Shown in pieces: positions 1 through 8,374 of a DNA stretch of 51,354 nt (positions within the stretch are counted from its first letter, which is position 1; each line of letters opens with the position of its first letter). The notes beneath the pieces were generated by a model. That model was not told the DNA's origin. It ran no database searches and worked only from the letters and a program-made list of their open reading frames with translations. The stretch lies in contig MDVR01000046.1 of the NCBI GenBank assembly GCA_001940725.1, forward strand, positions 1 to 51,354. The letters run 5' to 3'. The stretch is from Candidatus Heimdallarchaeota archaeon LC_2 (GTDB lineage: Archaea > Asgardarchaeota > Heimdallarchaeia > Heimdallarchaeales > Kariarchaeaceae). The translations under genes were made by a program, and so were the position numbers.

Positions 1-391
1 CCCTAAAAACCACTTCTCCTTCTCCTGTGCAAACTATGTCCGCCCCATTAATCAGCATAGAAAATGGATCTCCAATAGGATGAGGACCCCCCGCAACCAC
101 AATAAGGTTTTTCTCAGATAGATTTCGTCTATAATCACTGATTTTATCGCGAATAATATCAACTTGTGTTGAATAAACACTAACAGCCAAAATAACTGAT
201 TTGAATTTCGCAATCTTACTATTCAACGATTTTGGATCTGAATTTAGATCTGGGAGAAGAATTGATAATTGTTGTAATATAGGGTGCGTATCCAAAGAAG
301 CCAATAATACCGTTATGGCATTTGCATTAGTTTTTGAAAAGGGAAAAATTAGACAGGTATTTTTCAGTTTATCTATACCAAATGCTTCCAC
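1..391 (-). CDS. B12-binding-domain radical SAM protein, N-terminal part (runs off the left edge)
   Basis: Only the first 130 codons are inside the window; the gene continues beyond base 1. I take GTG at 389-391 as the start because the frame is closed by TGA a few codons upstream and no ATG precedes the conserved part. The translation has a cobalamin-binding Rossmann-like pattern: VILAVSVYSTQ, then LIVVAGGPHPIGDP, then GADIVCTGEGE. That order (strand, GGPHP, GEGE) is typical of the N-terminal B12-binding half of radical SAM proteins of the MJ_1487 kind. The radical SAM CxxxCxxC motif would lie outside the window and is not seen. The substrate cannot be inferred. Confidence 0.7.
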   Translation of the reverse strand, partial: MEAFGIDKLKNTCLIFPFSKTNANAITVLLASLDTHPILQQLSILLPDLNSDPKSLNSKIAKFKSVILAVSVYSTQVDIIRDKISDYRRNLSEKNLIVVAGGPHPIGDPFSMLINGADIVCTGEGEVVFR

Positions 392-588
392 AAATTCATT
401 AAATCAAAAGTAAATTATGAAAGTATACTTTAGGGTGAATGCTATTCCATTTTTTATTGTAAGAGGTAACCGAAAAGCCGAAAAGTGATATTGATGAAAT
501 ATTTATTCAATTCATTAGTTAAATCATTGAAGAATGTCGATAATTTTTAATTGCTGTCTATAACTATTAATTTGCGGCAGATAAATCC

Positions 589-930
589 ATGTACAAAGAT
601 AAAAAGTATAAACCAGTAGACAGATTATGGAAAAAATTACGTCTAGACAATTTATGGATGTGGATCCTAAAACTACTGATGGAAGAAAATAAGTATGCTT
701 ATGAGCTTAGACAAGAAATCAAGGAACGATTCAAATTTGAACCTGCCACAGTCACTTCATATGCTGTTTTATATAGATTAGAAAGGCAGGGATATGTGAG
801 TGAAGCCAGTAGATCAAAAACCCCTAATAGAAAATATTATGAGATTACAGACCTTGGAAAAGAAGCCTTTGAACTAGCAAAAAAAGTATTAAATGGTACA
901 ATGACTGAATTACTAGAAACAACTGAATAA
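589..930 (+). CDS. PadR-family winged-helix transcriptional regulator
   Basis: A 113-residue protein. Residues 25-100 match the PadR winged helix: WILKLLMEENKYAYELRQEI (helices 1-2), SYAVLYRLERQGYV (recognition helix and start of the wing) and RKYYEITDLGKEAF (wing and following helix). PadR proteins are dimeric DNA-binding repressors that often respond to small phenolic or hydrophobic ligands. The gene stands 97 bp before the urocanase gene on the same strand, so it may control it, but no operator was identified. The start is ATG at 589. Confidence 0.85.
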   Translation: MYKDKKYKPVDRLWKKLRLDNLWMWILKLLMEENKYAYELRQEIKERFKFEPATVTSYAVLYRLERQGYVSEASRSKTPNRKYYEITDLGKEAFELAKKVLNGTMTELLETTE

Positions 931-1027
931 TTTCAAATCTTGGAAATATAGGAAAATAATATTAAAAATCCAATTAAAATAATTCAGAATTAACGAGAGG
1001 GATTTATATTTTTCATTAAAATCTGTT

Positions 1028-3040
1028 TTGAAGATGTTGAAAGGCTCAGCAAAATTTGAAGTAAAACTTTCAAGTGAATTACCACTTTATCCTGAATTTT
1101 TTAAAAATATTAGAAGAGCTCCAACTAGAGGTCACAAGCTCACAAAAAGAGAAACTAAGATTGCTCTGCTTAATGCTTTGAGATATATACCAAATGAGCA
1201 TCATGAAATTCTAATTCCTGAGTTTTTAAACGAATTAAAAACAAGAGGGAGAATCTATGGGTATCGATATAGACCAATTGGAGAAATTAAAGCAAAACCT
1301 GTAAATGATTATATAGGTATTCTTGAAGCAAGGGGAATTCAAGTAATGATTGATAATAATTTAGATTTCGATGTTGCTTTATATCCATATGAGTTGGTCA
1401 CCTATGGTGAATCAGGTCAGGTATGTCAGAATTGGATGCAATATCAATTAATAAAACAATATTTGGAAGTAATGACAGAGGAACAAACGCTAGTTATGGC
1501 ATCAGGACATCCTGTAGGGCTGTTTCCATCACACCGTAATGCTCCAAGGGTTATCTCAACTAATGGATTAATGATTGGAATGTTTGATACACCCGATTCG
1601 TTCCATAAGGCAGCTGCATTAGGAGTAACAAATTATGGTCAAATGACAGCTGGGGGATGGATGTATATTGGTCCACAGGGAATTGTTCATGGTACATATA
1701 TTACGCTACTCAATGCAGGTCGAAAGTATTTAGGTTTATCAGACGATGAAGATTTATCTGGAAAATTATATATTACCAGCGGATTGGGTGGAATGAGTGG
1801 AGCCCAACCCAAAGCGGCCGACATAGCAGGAGCAATTAGTATAACCGCTGAAGTTGATATGACACGAATACAAACCAGAAAAGAACAGGGTTGGATTTCT
1901 TTAATCTCAGCAGATCTCGAAGAGATATTTACGATAGTCGAAGAATATCGAGAGAAAAAATCTCCTATTTCAATTGCTTATCATGGTAATATTGTTGATT
2001 TGTGGCAATATGTAGTTGACAATAGTATTCAAGTGGAATTAGCCTCAGACCAGACCTCTTGTCATGCGGTATATGAGGGAGGATATACACCATACCAAAT
2101 TTCCTTTGAGGAAGGGAGAGAACTCTTGGCGTTTAATATTGAAAAATCAATGGAATTGATTAATGCCTCACTGAAAAAACAATTTGAGTTAATTAAGATC
2201 ATGAGCGAAAGAGGTACAGCTTTCTGGGATTATGGAAATTCATTTCTCAAAGCTGTCTACGATGCTGGTGTTAAATCGGTTGCTAATAATGTCGACGATA
2301 CATCGGACGGTTTCATTTTTCCCAGTTATGTTGAAGATATAATGGGTCCAATATGTTTTGACTTCGGGTATGGTCCATTCAGATGGGTCTGTCTCTCAGG
2401 TGATCCTAATGATTTACAAAAAACGGATGCTGCAGCAATGGAGATGATTGATCCAAGTCGACGAGGTCAAGATCGTGATAATTACATTTGGATCCGAGAT
2501 GCCCAGAAAAATTCGCTAGTCGTAGGCTCACAAGCCCGTATTTTGTATGCAGACGGTGAGGGTAGAGTCTCTATTGCACTAAAATTCAATAGAATGGTTC
2601 GAGAACGATTAATTGGACCGGTTATGCTCGGTCGAGATCATCATGATACAGGGGGAACAGATTCCACATTTAGAGAAACGGCAAATATTTATGATGGAAG
2701 CAATGTCACATCGGACATGGCACATCAATCTTGGGCAGGTAATATTGCTCGTGGAATGACCATGTGCGTCCTATCAAATGGCGGTGGAGTTGGCACTGGG
2801 AAAGCAATTAATGGCGGATTTGGATTGGTTTTGGACGGAAGTGAAAGAGTAGATTCCATAATAAAATTTGCTTTGGACTGGGATGTTATGTCTGGAGTCG
2901 CAAGAAGATCTTGGGCAAGGAACGAACCAGCAATTGAAACTGCAAAACATTGGAATAAGAAAAACCTAGAAAAAGGGTTTATCATAGTCCCTCAAATTAT
3001 TACTAGTGATATAAAAGATTTAATTAATAATTTGCTTTGA
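1028..3040 (+). CDS. hutU: Urocanate hydratase (urocanase), long form
   Basis: Converts urocanate to 4-imidazolone-5-propionate with tightly bound NAD+, step 2 of histidine breakdown. The 670-residue length matches the long eukaryote-type enzymes rather than the roughly 550-residue form of most bacteria. Conserved blocks include SGQVCQNWMQYQLIK, MASGHPVGLFPSH, YGQMTAGGWMYIGPQG, ASDQTSCH, GPICFDFGYGPFRWVCLSG (with the cysteine that is essential in the Pseudomonas enzyme) and the C-terminal NGGGVGTGKAINGG. The reading can start at TTG 1028 or ATG 1034; neither has a clear ribosome site. No other histidine-degradation gene (hutH, hutI, hutG) is in the window. Its upstream neighbour is a PadR regulator. 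Confidence 0.95.
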   Translation: MKMLKGSAKFEVKLSSELPLYPEFFKNIRRAPTRGHKLTKRETKIALLNALRYIPNEHHEILIPEFLNELKTRGRIYGYRYRPIGEIKAKPVNDYIGILEARGIQVMIDNNLDFDVALYPYELVTYGESGQVCQNWMQYQLIKQYLEVMTEEQTLVMASGHPVGLFPSHRNAPRVISTNGLMIGMFDTPDSFHKAAALGVTNYGQMTAGGWMYIGPQGIVHGTYITLLNAGRKYLGLSDDEDLSGKLYITSGLGGMSGAQPKAADIAGAISITAEVDMTRIQTRKEQGWISLISADLEEIFTIVEEYREKKSPISIAYHGNIVDLWQYVVDNSIQVELASDQTSCHAVYEGGYTPYQISFEEGRELLAFNIEKSMELINASLKKQFELIKIMSERGTAFWDYGNSFLKAVYDAGVKSVANNVDDTSDGFIFPSYVEDIMGPICFDFGYGPFRWVCLSGDPNDLQKTDAAAMEMIDPSRRGQDRDNYIWIRDAQKNSLVVGSQARILYADGEGRVSIALKFNRMVRERLIGPVMLGRDHHDTGGTDSTFRETANIYDGSNVTSDMAHQSWAGNIARGMTMCVLSNGGGVGTGKAINGGFGLVLDGSERVDSIIKFALDWDVMSGVARRSWARNEPAIETAKHWNKKNLEKGFIIVPQIITSDIKDLINNLL

Positions 3041-3048
3041 TCGAAGTC

Positions 3049-3318
3049 TCATCCAATACGATCAAGCTTTGGTGGGATATGGTTATCCAAAATTGATTGA
3101 TTTGTAAAAGTAGGATATGATCTAACAGTAATTTTCCAAAGTGAAGTATCGACTAAGGATAATTCAAGATTAGATAACAATTGGTCTATGGGGCTTGGAA
3201 AAGAACACTCATTAAATTCAACCTCCTTTAAATTGGAAGAAAGAGTTTGAAATAATGTAGGGGAGATAAAATGTTCGATGAATACTCCAGAAAATTCGAT
3301 TGAATGGATCTTATCCAA
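3049..3318 (-). CDS. Hypothetical 89-residue reading frame, doubtful
   Basis: A TTG-initiated frame convergent with hutU (8 bp apart). The translation (ISPTLFQTLSSNLKEVEF..., ending PPKLDRIG) matches nothing I recognise and has no membrane segment or motif. Its start overlaps the end of the fragment at 3311-3517 in another frame, so the two may be the broken halves of one former gene. It could equally be non-coding. Confidence 0.25.
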   Translation of the reverse strand: MDKIHSIEFSGVFIEHFISPTLFQTLSSNLKEVEFNECSFPSPIDQLLSNLELSLVDTSLWKITVRSYPTFTNQSILDNHIPPKLDRIG

Positions 3319-3517
3319 TGGTTAGTCCTGAAATTTCAGTAAAAAAAGAATCATCAAGTTTGTGAATAGGCGCCCAGTAAACGATTTTGATCTTGTCATA
3401 ACCACCATCTGCATACTCATCATCAAAGGGAAAGACAGAATTGGTTCCAGCAGCTCTAACTAGAGCATAGCCCGATAGATTAGAGAAATTTACTGGATAA
3501 TCATCATACCCATCGAT
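3311..3517 (-). pseudogene. Fragment of a gene of unknown function
   Basis: Between stop codons at 3518-3520 and 3311-3313 there is a 68-codon open stretch with protein-like composition: NLSGYALVRAAGTN, FPFDDEYADGGYDK, IVYWAPIHKL, FFTEISG. It has no ATG, GTG or TTG start, and the sequence upstream in the same frame is closed. I read it as the remains of a gene. The spacing of aromatic and acidic residues loosely resembles two other fragments, at 12833-13035 and at the right edge, but the similarity is weak. Confidence 0.4.
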
Positions 3518-3624
3518 CTAGCTGTTGACATGTGTCTCATTAATTATTGCTGTTCATAATCCAGCGAGATCAAGGTATGCAAGATACTTTTCGTGTATCG
3601 GTAGTTTCTTATATCAAATAAGTG

Positions 3625-3921
3625 TTATATTTGGGTACTAATCATCGATGATCTCTCATCGCTTAGTTGGAGTAAATGATTTATGTCTATGTCTGACGAA
3701 AATCTTTCAAATTTCACTGGGTATTCAGAATACAATGTAATAGGCCTTAGTTTTATTATTTTCTCAATCGTATCTGCCCTTGTTTGGATGTTTTTTAAGA
3801 TTTTATAGTTTGAAACTTTCATTCTCAATGGTTCAATATTCGAGAGCGATCTAGTTGATAATTTTCCTTTTTTGTCAATCAAATTATTCATATTATTCAA
3901 ATTATTCAAAGTAGAAATCAA
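3625..3921 (-). CDS. Hypothetical protein, 98 residues
   Basis: A reading frame with Asn-rich N-terminus (STLNNLNNMNNLIDKKGK) and no recognisable domain. It lies inside a decayed patch between hutU and the urocanase fragment, so it may be a remnant. It was kept only because its amino-acid composition is plausible and nothing else explains the interval. Confidence 0.25.
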   Translation of the reverse strand: MISTLNNLNNMNNLIDKKGKLSTRSLSNIEPLRMKVSNYKILKNIQTRADTIEKIIKLRPITLYSEYPVKFERFSSDIDINHLLQLSDERSSMISTQI

Positions 3922-3961
3922 CTATAAGATTTATATCGGATAATGTTCTTACAATATAGAT

Positions 3962-4183
3962 ATGTCAGAACAACCTGATAATAACGATATTAAATCCGGG
4001 ATGGAAAATCTGTCCCACGTAGAAACAAGATCAAACTCTAATGTGAAGCCAATTTTCAAGTGCCAAGATTGTGAATCTGTAGAAGATATTGCAGAAGATA
4101 TCTTGGAGAAGATGAGTAATGATGAACCATTTCAAACACCCACTCATCATGACAAGCCAATGCTTATCAGCGTTTCCCAGTGA
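3962..4183 (+). CDS. Small acidic protein with one CxxC, hypothetical
   Basis: Codes for 73 residues, strongly acidic, with the segment KPIFKCQDCESVEDIAEDIL that could bind metal if it pairs with another CxxC. The start ATG at 3962 follows a TATA-like stretch near 3930. The last third overlaps the frame that becomes the orphan urocanase C-terminus at 4191, so the 3' end may be a deletion junction rather than a natural end. Confidence 0.35.
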   Translation: MSEQPDNNDIKSGMENLSHVETRSNSNVKPIFKCQDCESVEDIAEDILEKMSNDEPFQTPTHHDKPMLISVSQ

Positions 4184-4190
4184 TCATCAA

Positions 4191-4364
4191 ATCATCCTAG
4201 ATTGGAATGTAATGTCGGGTGTATCACGCCGTTCGTGGGCACGGAATGAAGCAGCCATCGAAACAGTTGAGCATTGGAATAGAAGAAATATGGATCGTGG
4301 GTTTGTCACCATACCAAAACTAGTAGATAAAGAATTAATAAAGAAAATCGAGGATTCAATCTAA
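4191..4364 (+). pseudogene. Orphan C-terminal fragment of a second urocanase
   Basis: From 4191 the frame reads ILDWNVMSGVSRRSWARNE, then EHWNRRNMDRGFVTIPKL, aligning with the last 60 or so residues of HutU (ALDWDVMSGVARRSWARNE, KHWNKKNLEKGFIIVPQI). Nothing of the remaining 600 residues is present. The nucleotides differ widely from the hutU gene, so this is not a recent duplication but the tail of a divergent urocanase, probably left by deletion or recombination. The frame can be extended to an ATG at 4119, but residues before 4191 are unrelated to urocanase. Confidence 0.8.
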
Positions 4365-4443
4365 ATTAATTGGCACCATTTTATATTTAATTTCCTTCTT
4401 CATCTGAAACAATTATATTTCAACAAAATTAGAGAATATCATT

Positions 4444-5127
4444 GTGACTAAAGAACATTCGAATGCAACATATGATCCAGAACTATTTCATCATGAGCTG
4501 GTTACGATTGAAAATAGCAAAGTGAAATCATTGAAATTCTATGAGTATATGGATAAAAGAAGATCAATAAGATTTTTTAAGGATCAAAATGTTCCATTTG
4601 AGATAATAGAGAATATAATCAAAACTGCAAATACTGCACCTTCAGGAGCCCATCAACAACCATGGACTTTTGTTGTTGTAAAAGATCCTGAAATTAAGAA
4701 ACAAATCAGAATTGCAGCTGAGAAAGAGGAGAAGTTCAGTTATGAAACAAGAATGACTGAAGAATGGAAGAAAGCTTTGGAACCAATAGGTACAGGTTGG
4801 AGAAAAACATTTCTAGAAACAGTGCCTTATCTGATTATAGTATTCAAACAAAGATATGGACTAAATAATGATGGATCAAAAAAAACTCATTACTATGTTA
4901 ACGAATCAGTTGGAATCGCAGTAGGATTTCTTATTGCAGCGATCCATAATGCAGGTCTCGTGACACTAACACATACTCCAAGCCCGATGAAATTCCTTTC
5001 AAAGATACTTGATCGACCAGAAAATGAGGTCCCCTTCATCTTATTACCCATAGGATATCCTGCAAAAGATGCAACAGTTCCAAATCTTACTAGAAAATCT
5101 CTGGATCAAGTAATGGTAATTCATTAA
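4444..5127 (+). CDS. Iodotyrosine-deiodinase-like flavoprotein (nitroreductase superfamily)
   Basis: A 227-residue FMN-binding protein. RRSIRFF and TAPSGAHQQPW form the phosphate-binding and flavin-contact segments of the superfamily. The match is closest to iodotyrosine deiodinase (IYD), which reductively removes halogen from halotyrosines. The three IYD residues that clamp the amino-acid zwitterion are present: Glu96 and Tyr100 in EEKFSYETRM, and Lys121 in GWRKTFLE. So are HYYVNESVGIAVG, AGLVTLTHTPSPM and LPIGYPAKDATVPNL. The start is GTG at 4444. The physiological substrate in an archaeon is unknown. A generic nitroreductase is the alternative but explains the lid residues less well. Confidence 0.88.
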   Translation: MTKEHSNATYDPELFHHELVTIENSKVKSLKFYEYMDKRRSIRFFKDQNVPFEIIENIIKTANTAPSGAHQQPWTFVVVKDPEIKKQIRIAAEKEEKFSYETRMTEEWKKALEPIGTGWRKTFLETVPYLIIVFKQRYGLNNDGSKKTHYYVNESVGIAVGFLIAAIHNAGLVTLTHTPSPMKFLSKILDRPENEVPFILLPIGYPAKDATVPNLTRKSLDQVMVIH

Positions 5128-5202
5128 TTACAGTGACTTAAAAAATCACATTACAAGGAAAAATCATTTTAATAGTGATTAAAAACTAAATATTGAGAAA
5201 AT

Positions 5203-6129
5203 ATGGCAGGATCATCCTTAAAGGTTGCATTGATTGTAAACTTTGTAATTGGCATCATGAAACTGTTTGCGGGTTTACTAACTGGATCAGCGGCAATGAT
5301 TGCGGAAGCTTATCATTCGTTTGCTGATACTATGAATCAAATACTTCTTGCACTTGGCATAAGAATTAGCAAGCGATCCCCTGATTTAGAACATCCTTTC
5401 GGCTATCAGAAAAATCAATTCTTTTGGGCTTTTGTGGTTGCAATCTTAATATTTGGTATAAGTGGTACATTGGCATTGTTCGAAGGATTCGAAAAAATTT
5501 TACATGATGATGAGTTTCATTCAGAAAATTTCCTCTTGAACATAGTAGTTCTTGTGATTGCTATCGGATTGGAATTTTTTGCATTTAGAACTGCATACAA
5601 GGAAGCTCAGGAGTACAAGGAAATACTACAATCAGATTCAATATTTGAAGCTATTGACGATATGCAAGATCCAGTTTTGCTGTCTTTACTTGTTGAGGAT
5701 AGTCTAGCATTAATCGGTTTATCTGTGGCACTAGTGGGAGTTATAATTACATACATAACTGAAAATAGTTTCTATGACGGTTTAACTTCGATTTTCATTG
5801 GAATAATCCTTGTTGTAGGAGGAGTACTGCTTGCCAGGGAAAACAAAACTTATCTTATTGGAAAATCTGTAACGGACAGGACTAAGAAAACAATAAATGA
5901 AGTCGTTACGGCCTTTGAATCGATTGACAGTTTAGTTTCTAGGAAAACCATGTTACTTGGACCAAAAGACATGATTCTTGCACTGGATGTAATTTTTAGT
6001 GATGATGTAATAGACATTCCAGGAGAAATCGATAAAATTGAAGCTAAATTAATTGAAGCAATTCCACACTTGACTGCTAATAAAATTTTCATTGAAGCAC
6101 AAAGCGCTTCTAAAACCAAATCTAATTAG
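5203..6129 (+). CDS. Cation diffusion facilitator (CDF) metal transporter, ZnT9-like
   Basis: A 308-residue membrane protein with about six transmembrane segments and a C-terminal cytoplasmic domain (from about residue 220). TM2 carries the metal-site pattern H38-x3-D42 (EAYHSFADTMNQ), followed by LEHPFGYQKNQFFWAF. In the TM5 region the usual HxxxD is replaced by LVEDSLALIGL (Glu-Asp near residue 165), as in the ZnT9/SLC30A9-like branch rather than in FieF/ZitB. CDF proteins export divalent metals by proton antiport. The ion here is not determinable. The start is ATG at 5203, 75 bp after the flavoprotein gene; the two may be co-transcribed. Confidence 0.9.
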   Translation: MAGSSLKVALIVNFVIGIMKLFAGLLTGSAAMIAEAYHSFADTMNQILLALGIRISKRSPDLEHPFGYQKNQFFWAFVVAILIFGISGTLALFEGFEKILHDDEFHSENFLLNIVVLVIAIGLEFFAFRTAYKEAQEYKEILQSDSIFEAIDDMQDPVLLSLLVEDSLALIGLSVALVGVIITYITENSFYDGLTSIFIGIILVVGGVLLARENKTYLIGKSVTDRTKKTINEVVTAFESIDSLVSRKTMLLGPKDMILALDVIFSDDVIDIPGEIDKIEAKLIEAIPHLTANKIFIEAQSASKTKSN

Positions 6130-6160
6130 ATAAAGTAGTTAAAGGCAGAATTATGTTTGA

Positions 6161-6706
6161 TTATTGATTTTCTAACAATAGCACTTTTTGCCTAATAAAC
6201 GTAATTACTTGGCTTGCCAGCATACTTTCAATTGATAATTTAACTTTCACGGACTGAGAAATTTCTAATAAATCTGATTTTATCAGATCTGATTGGGCTC
6301 CAAGAATAATTAAGCTATTGTGAGATATTTTATTCTTCATATTTTTGAAATCTTGACCTTCTTCATGTAGGTAAATTAAGTTATCAGTATTTATCGATTC
6401 AATTAATTGATTCAAAGATCCAATTGTAAAGACATCATCCCACTTTTCCTTAATTATTCCTGCAATGGAGATTTCATCTTCATCTATGATTTCTTCATCC
6501 CATTTTATCCAGCCCCAATCCTTCGGATTCATTGATCCTTTTAGATAACAGTAAATTGTATTTTTCTCGTTTTTAATTTTAGATATAGGCCTACAAGATG
6601 CTAGAACGCATCTCATAATAATATCAATTCGCCCATGGCCAGTGAGATCCTTTAAAGAATAATTCGGAATTGGGATTGCTCTTTGACTAATTACTAAAAA
6701 TTGCAT
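6161..6706 (-). CDS. trmY: tRNA (pseudouridine(54)-N1)-methyltransferase TrmY
   Basis: A SPOUT methyltransferase that makes m1-pseudouridine at position 54 of archaeal tRNA. The N-terminal signature MQFLVISQRAIPIPNYSLKD followed by LTGHGRIDIIMRCVLAS is diagnostic. The knot region is visible as LIILGAQSDL near residue 135 and SIESMLASQVITFIRQKVLL near the C-terminus. The 181-residue length is usual. The gene starts 5 bp after the stop of the GlmU-like gene on the same strand, so the two form an operon. The pairing of tRNA modification with sugar activation looks incidental. Confidence 0.9.
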   Translation of the reverse strand: MQFLVISQRAIPIPNYSLKDLTGHGRIDIIMRCVLASCRPISKIKNEKNTIYCYLKGSMNPKDWGWIKWDEEIIDEDEISIAGIIKEKWDDVFTIGSLNQLIESINTDNLIYLHEEGQDFKNMKNKISHNSLIILGAQSDLIKSDLLEISQSVKVKLSIESMLASQVITFIRQKVLLLENQ

Positions 6707-6711
6707 TTTAT

Positions 6712-7929
6712 TTAGTCTTCTGCTTTAATATGACCGCTAACTGCCTTATTTGGTGGGACTATTGCATAACTATCAATCCGAGTTCCTGGATGTAATGAAC
6801 TATGTTCACCAACATGACTATGTGGACCTACAATTGATCCAAATTTTTCGAGTGGAACTGTTATTTCTTTTCCTTGTATTACAGTCGTGATAGGTGCAAA
6901 CGGCTTTTTCGAGATAATTGTTATGGCACCACTGTGTAGCGTTGCTTTAGGTCCAATAATACTTGCACCCACATAAGATAACCTAGCAATAGATGCCCCC
7001 TTCATGATTACAGAATTTTTAACCTCAACGCCCATACCAATTTTTGCATCTTCACTAATAACTGAACAATCTCGTATAAGAGAATTATTTCCGATGAATG
7101 CATTCTTTCCTATGTATACTGGACCCTGAATTGTTGAACCATTAAGGATTTGAGCTCCATCTTCTATAATAACAGCACCTTTAATTTCGACATTATGTTC
7201 GATTCTAGCATTTTTTGAGATTTTTGAATGAGTTAATTTGTTTAATAAATACGAGTTGGCTCGAATAATATCCCATGCTCTTCCTATGTCAAACCAAGTT
7301 TCATTCCAAACTCCTGCTGCTACTAATCCACCATCTTTAATGAAACTGTTAAAACATTCATTGAATGCAATTCCTTTTTCCAAATACGTAAATATTTTTG
7401 CTGTAAGAAGAAAAGTACCTGCAACGACATAATTACCGGTACCAGTATCTATTTCGGGAATAACTCGTTCTACTAATCCTTCAGAATTTAATGTAACAAG
7501 ACCAAAATCTTGAATTTCAGATTCTAAAGTTACAGCCAGAGCCATATCAGAACCCAAATTATCTGCAGCATTAAGTGTTCTTGTAACCAAATTAGGGTTG
7601 GCAATTATATCACAATGAGTTAATACAAATTTTTCATTTTCTTTGAAATATTTTTGTACCGACAGAATAGCTCCATCAATACCATCTTGCTTCTGAGATA
7701 CATAAGTAATTCTTACTCCAAAATCTTCTCCATTGCTAAAATAATCAGGGATTTCTTTATTTCCCTCCTTAATAACTATTATAAGATTTGTAATTCCATT
7801 TGAGGATAATCTCTCAATGGCATATTGTATCATTGGTTTATCCAAAATTGGTATCATTGGTTTTGAAATACTATCCGTAATTGGTTTTAATTCTTCTCCA
7901 GGTCCAGCAGCTAATATTACTCCTTTCAT
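6712..7929 (-). CDS. GlmU-like sugar-1-phosphate nucleotidylyltransferase with left-handed beta-helix
   Basis: Residues 1-230 are a nucleotidyltransferase domain (MKGVILAAGPGEELKPITDS, SKPMIPILDKPMIQYAI) and residues about 245-385 are hexapeptide repeats of a left-handed beta-helix (e.g. IEHNVEIKGAVIIEDGAQIL). This is the layout of archaeal bifunctional GlmU-type enzymes that make UDP-GlcNAc or dTDP-sugars. The usual G-x-G-T/x-R-L loop reads GPGEEL, so the arginine that contacts the triphosphate is replaced by Glu. It starts at ATG 7929, about 100 bp from an element also found upstream of glmS, which supports an amino-sugar role. The exact sugar and base are not provable from the sequence. 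Confidence 0.85.
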   Translation of the reverse strand: MKGVILAAGPGEELKPITDSISKPMIPILDKPMIQYAIERLSSNGITNLIIVIKEGNKEIPDYFSNGEDFGVRITYVSQKQDGIDGAILSVQKYFKENEKFVLTHCDIIANPNLVTRTLNAADNLGSDMALAVTLESEIQDFGLVTLNSEGLVERVIPEIDTGTGNYVVAGTFLLTAKIFTYLEKGIAFNECFNSFIKDGGLVAAGVWNETWFDIGRAWDIIRANSYLLNKLTHSKISKNARIEHNVEIKGAVIIEDGAQILNGSTIQGPVYIGKNAFIGNNSLIRDCSVISEDAKIGMGVEVKNSVIMKGASIARLSYVGASIIGPKATLHSGAITIISKKPFAPITTVIQGKEITVPLEKFGSIVGPHSHVGEHSSLHPGTRIDSYAIVPPNKAVSGHIKAED

Positions 7930-8027
7930 TTTATCATTTCACTCCACAGTTACATTTTAGTATTGATAAAATTATACCTTTGATTTTCGATCAATCGTTC
8001 ATACCTCGTTGACACACCAATACTCAT

Positions 8028-8071
8028 TTTCCACATTATTACAGGAATAATCCGGATATATAAAACTTTCA
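8028..8071. promoter_or_regulatory. Shared promoter/operator-like element, copy A (upstream of the GlmU-like gene)
   Basis: A 44-base stretch identical at 38 of 45 aligned positions to 24397-24441 upstream of glmS. It contains an inverted pair TTCC-n11-GGAA and an archaeal TATA box (ATATATAAAA on +, TTTTATATAT on -). Read on the minus strand it lies 100-140 bp before the GlmU-like start; read on the plus strand it is about 300 bp before the membrane-protein gene at 8375. The rest of the 7930-8374 gap is A+T-rich with a TCGATCGA palindrome near 8166 and no reading frame I would defend. Confidence 0.55.
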
Positions 8072-8374
8072 ATATCTCTTGTAATTAAATAATCACGACC
8101 AACTTAAATATAGTTTATTGGACGCGTTTAATATTCATAAGTTGAAATAGTATTTACTCAAGTTTCGATCGATTTAGGCCTCACAAAATTGACATACTGC
8201 TTACTGGTCAAGAAAATTTTCAGATATAATAAAGCAGCATGCTCGGATTCTTCTTTTGAAACTTATTATTATTAAATATAATGTAGACATTTAATCAGTT
8301 GATAACAAATTCCACTTATATTTTTATACATCAAATCACCTCAATTTGGAAAAATTACATAAAGGGGTAATCTA

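Noticed and set aside
201..413. Plus-strand 70-codon frame
   Set aside because: It is the antisense of the B12-binding/radical SAM gene at 1-391, whose protein motifs are convincing.
2725..2985. Minus-strand frame inside hutU
   Set aside because: Antisense shadow of the urocanase gene.
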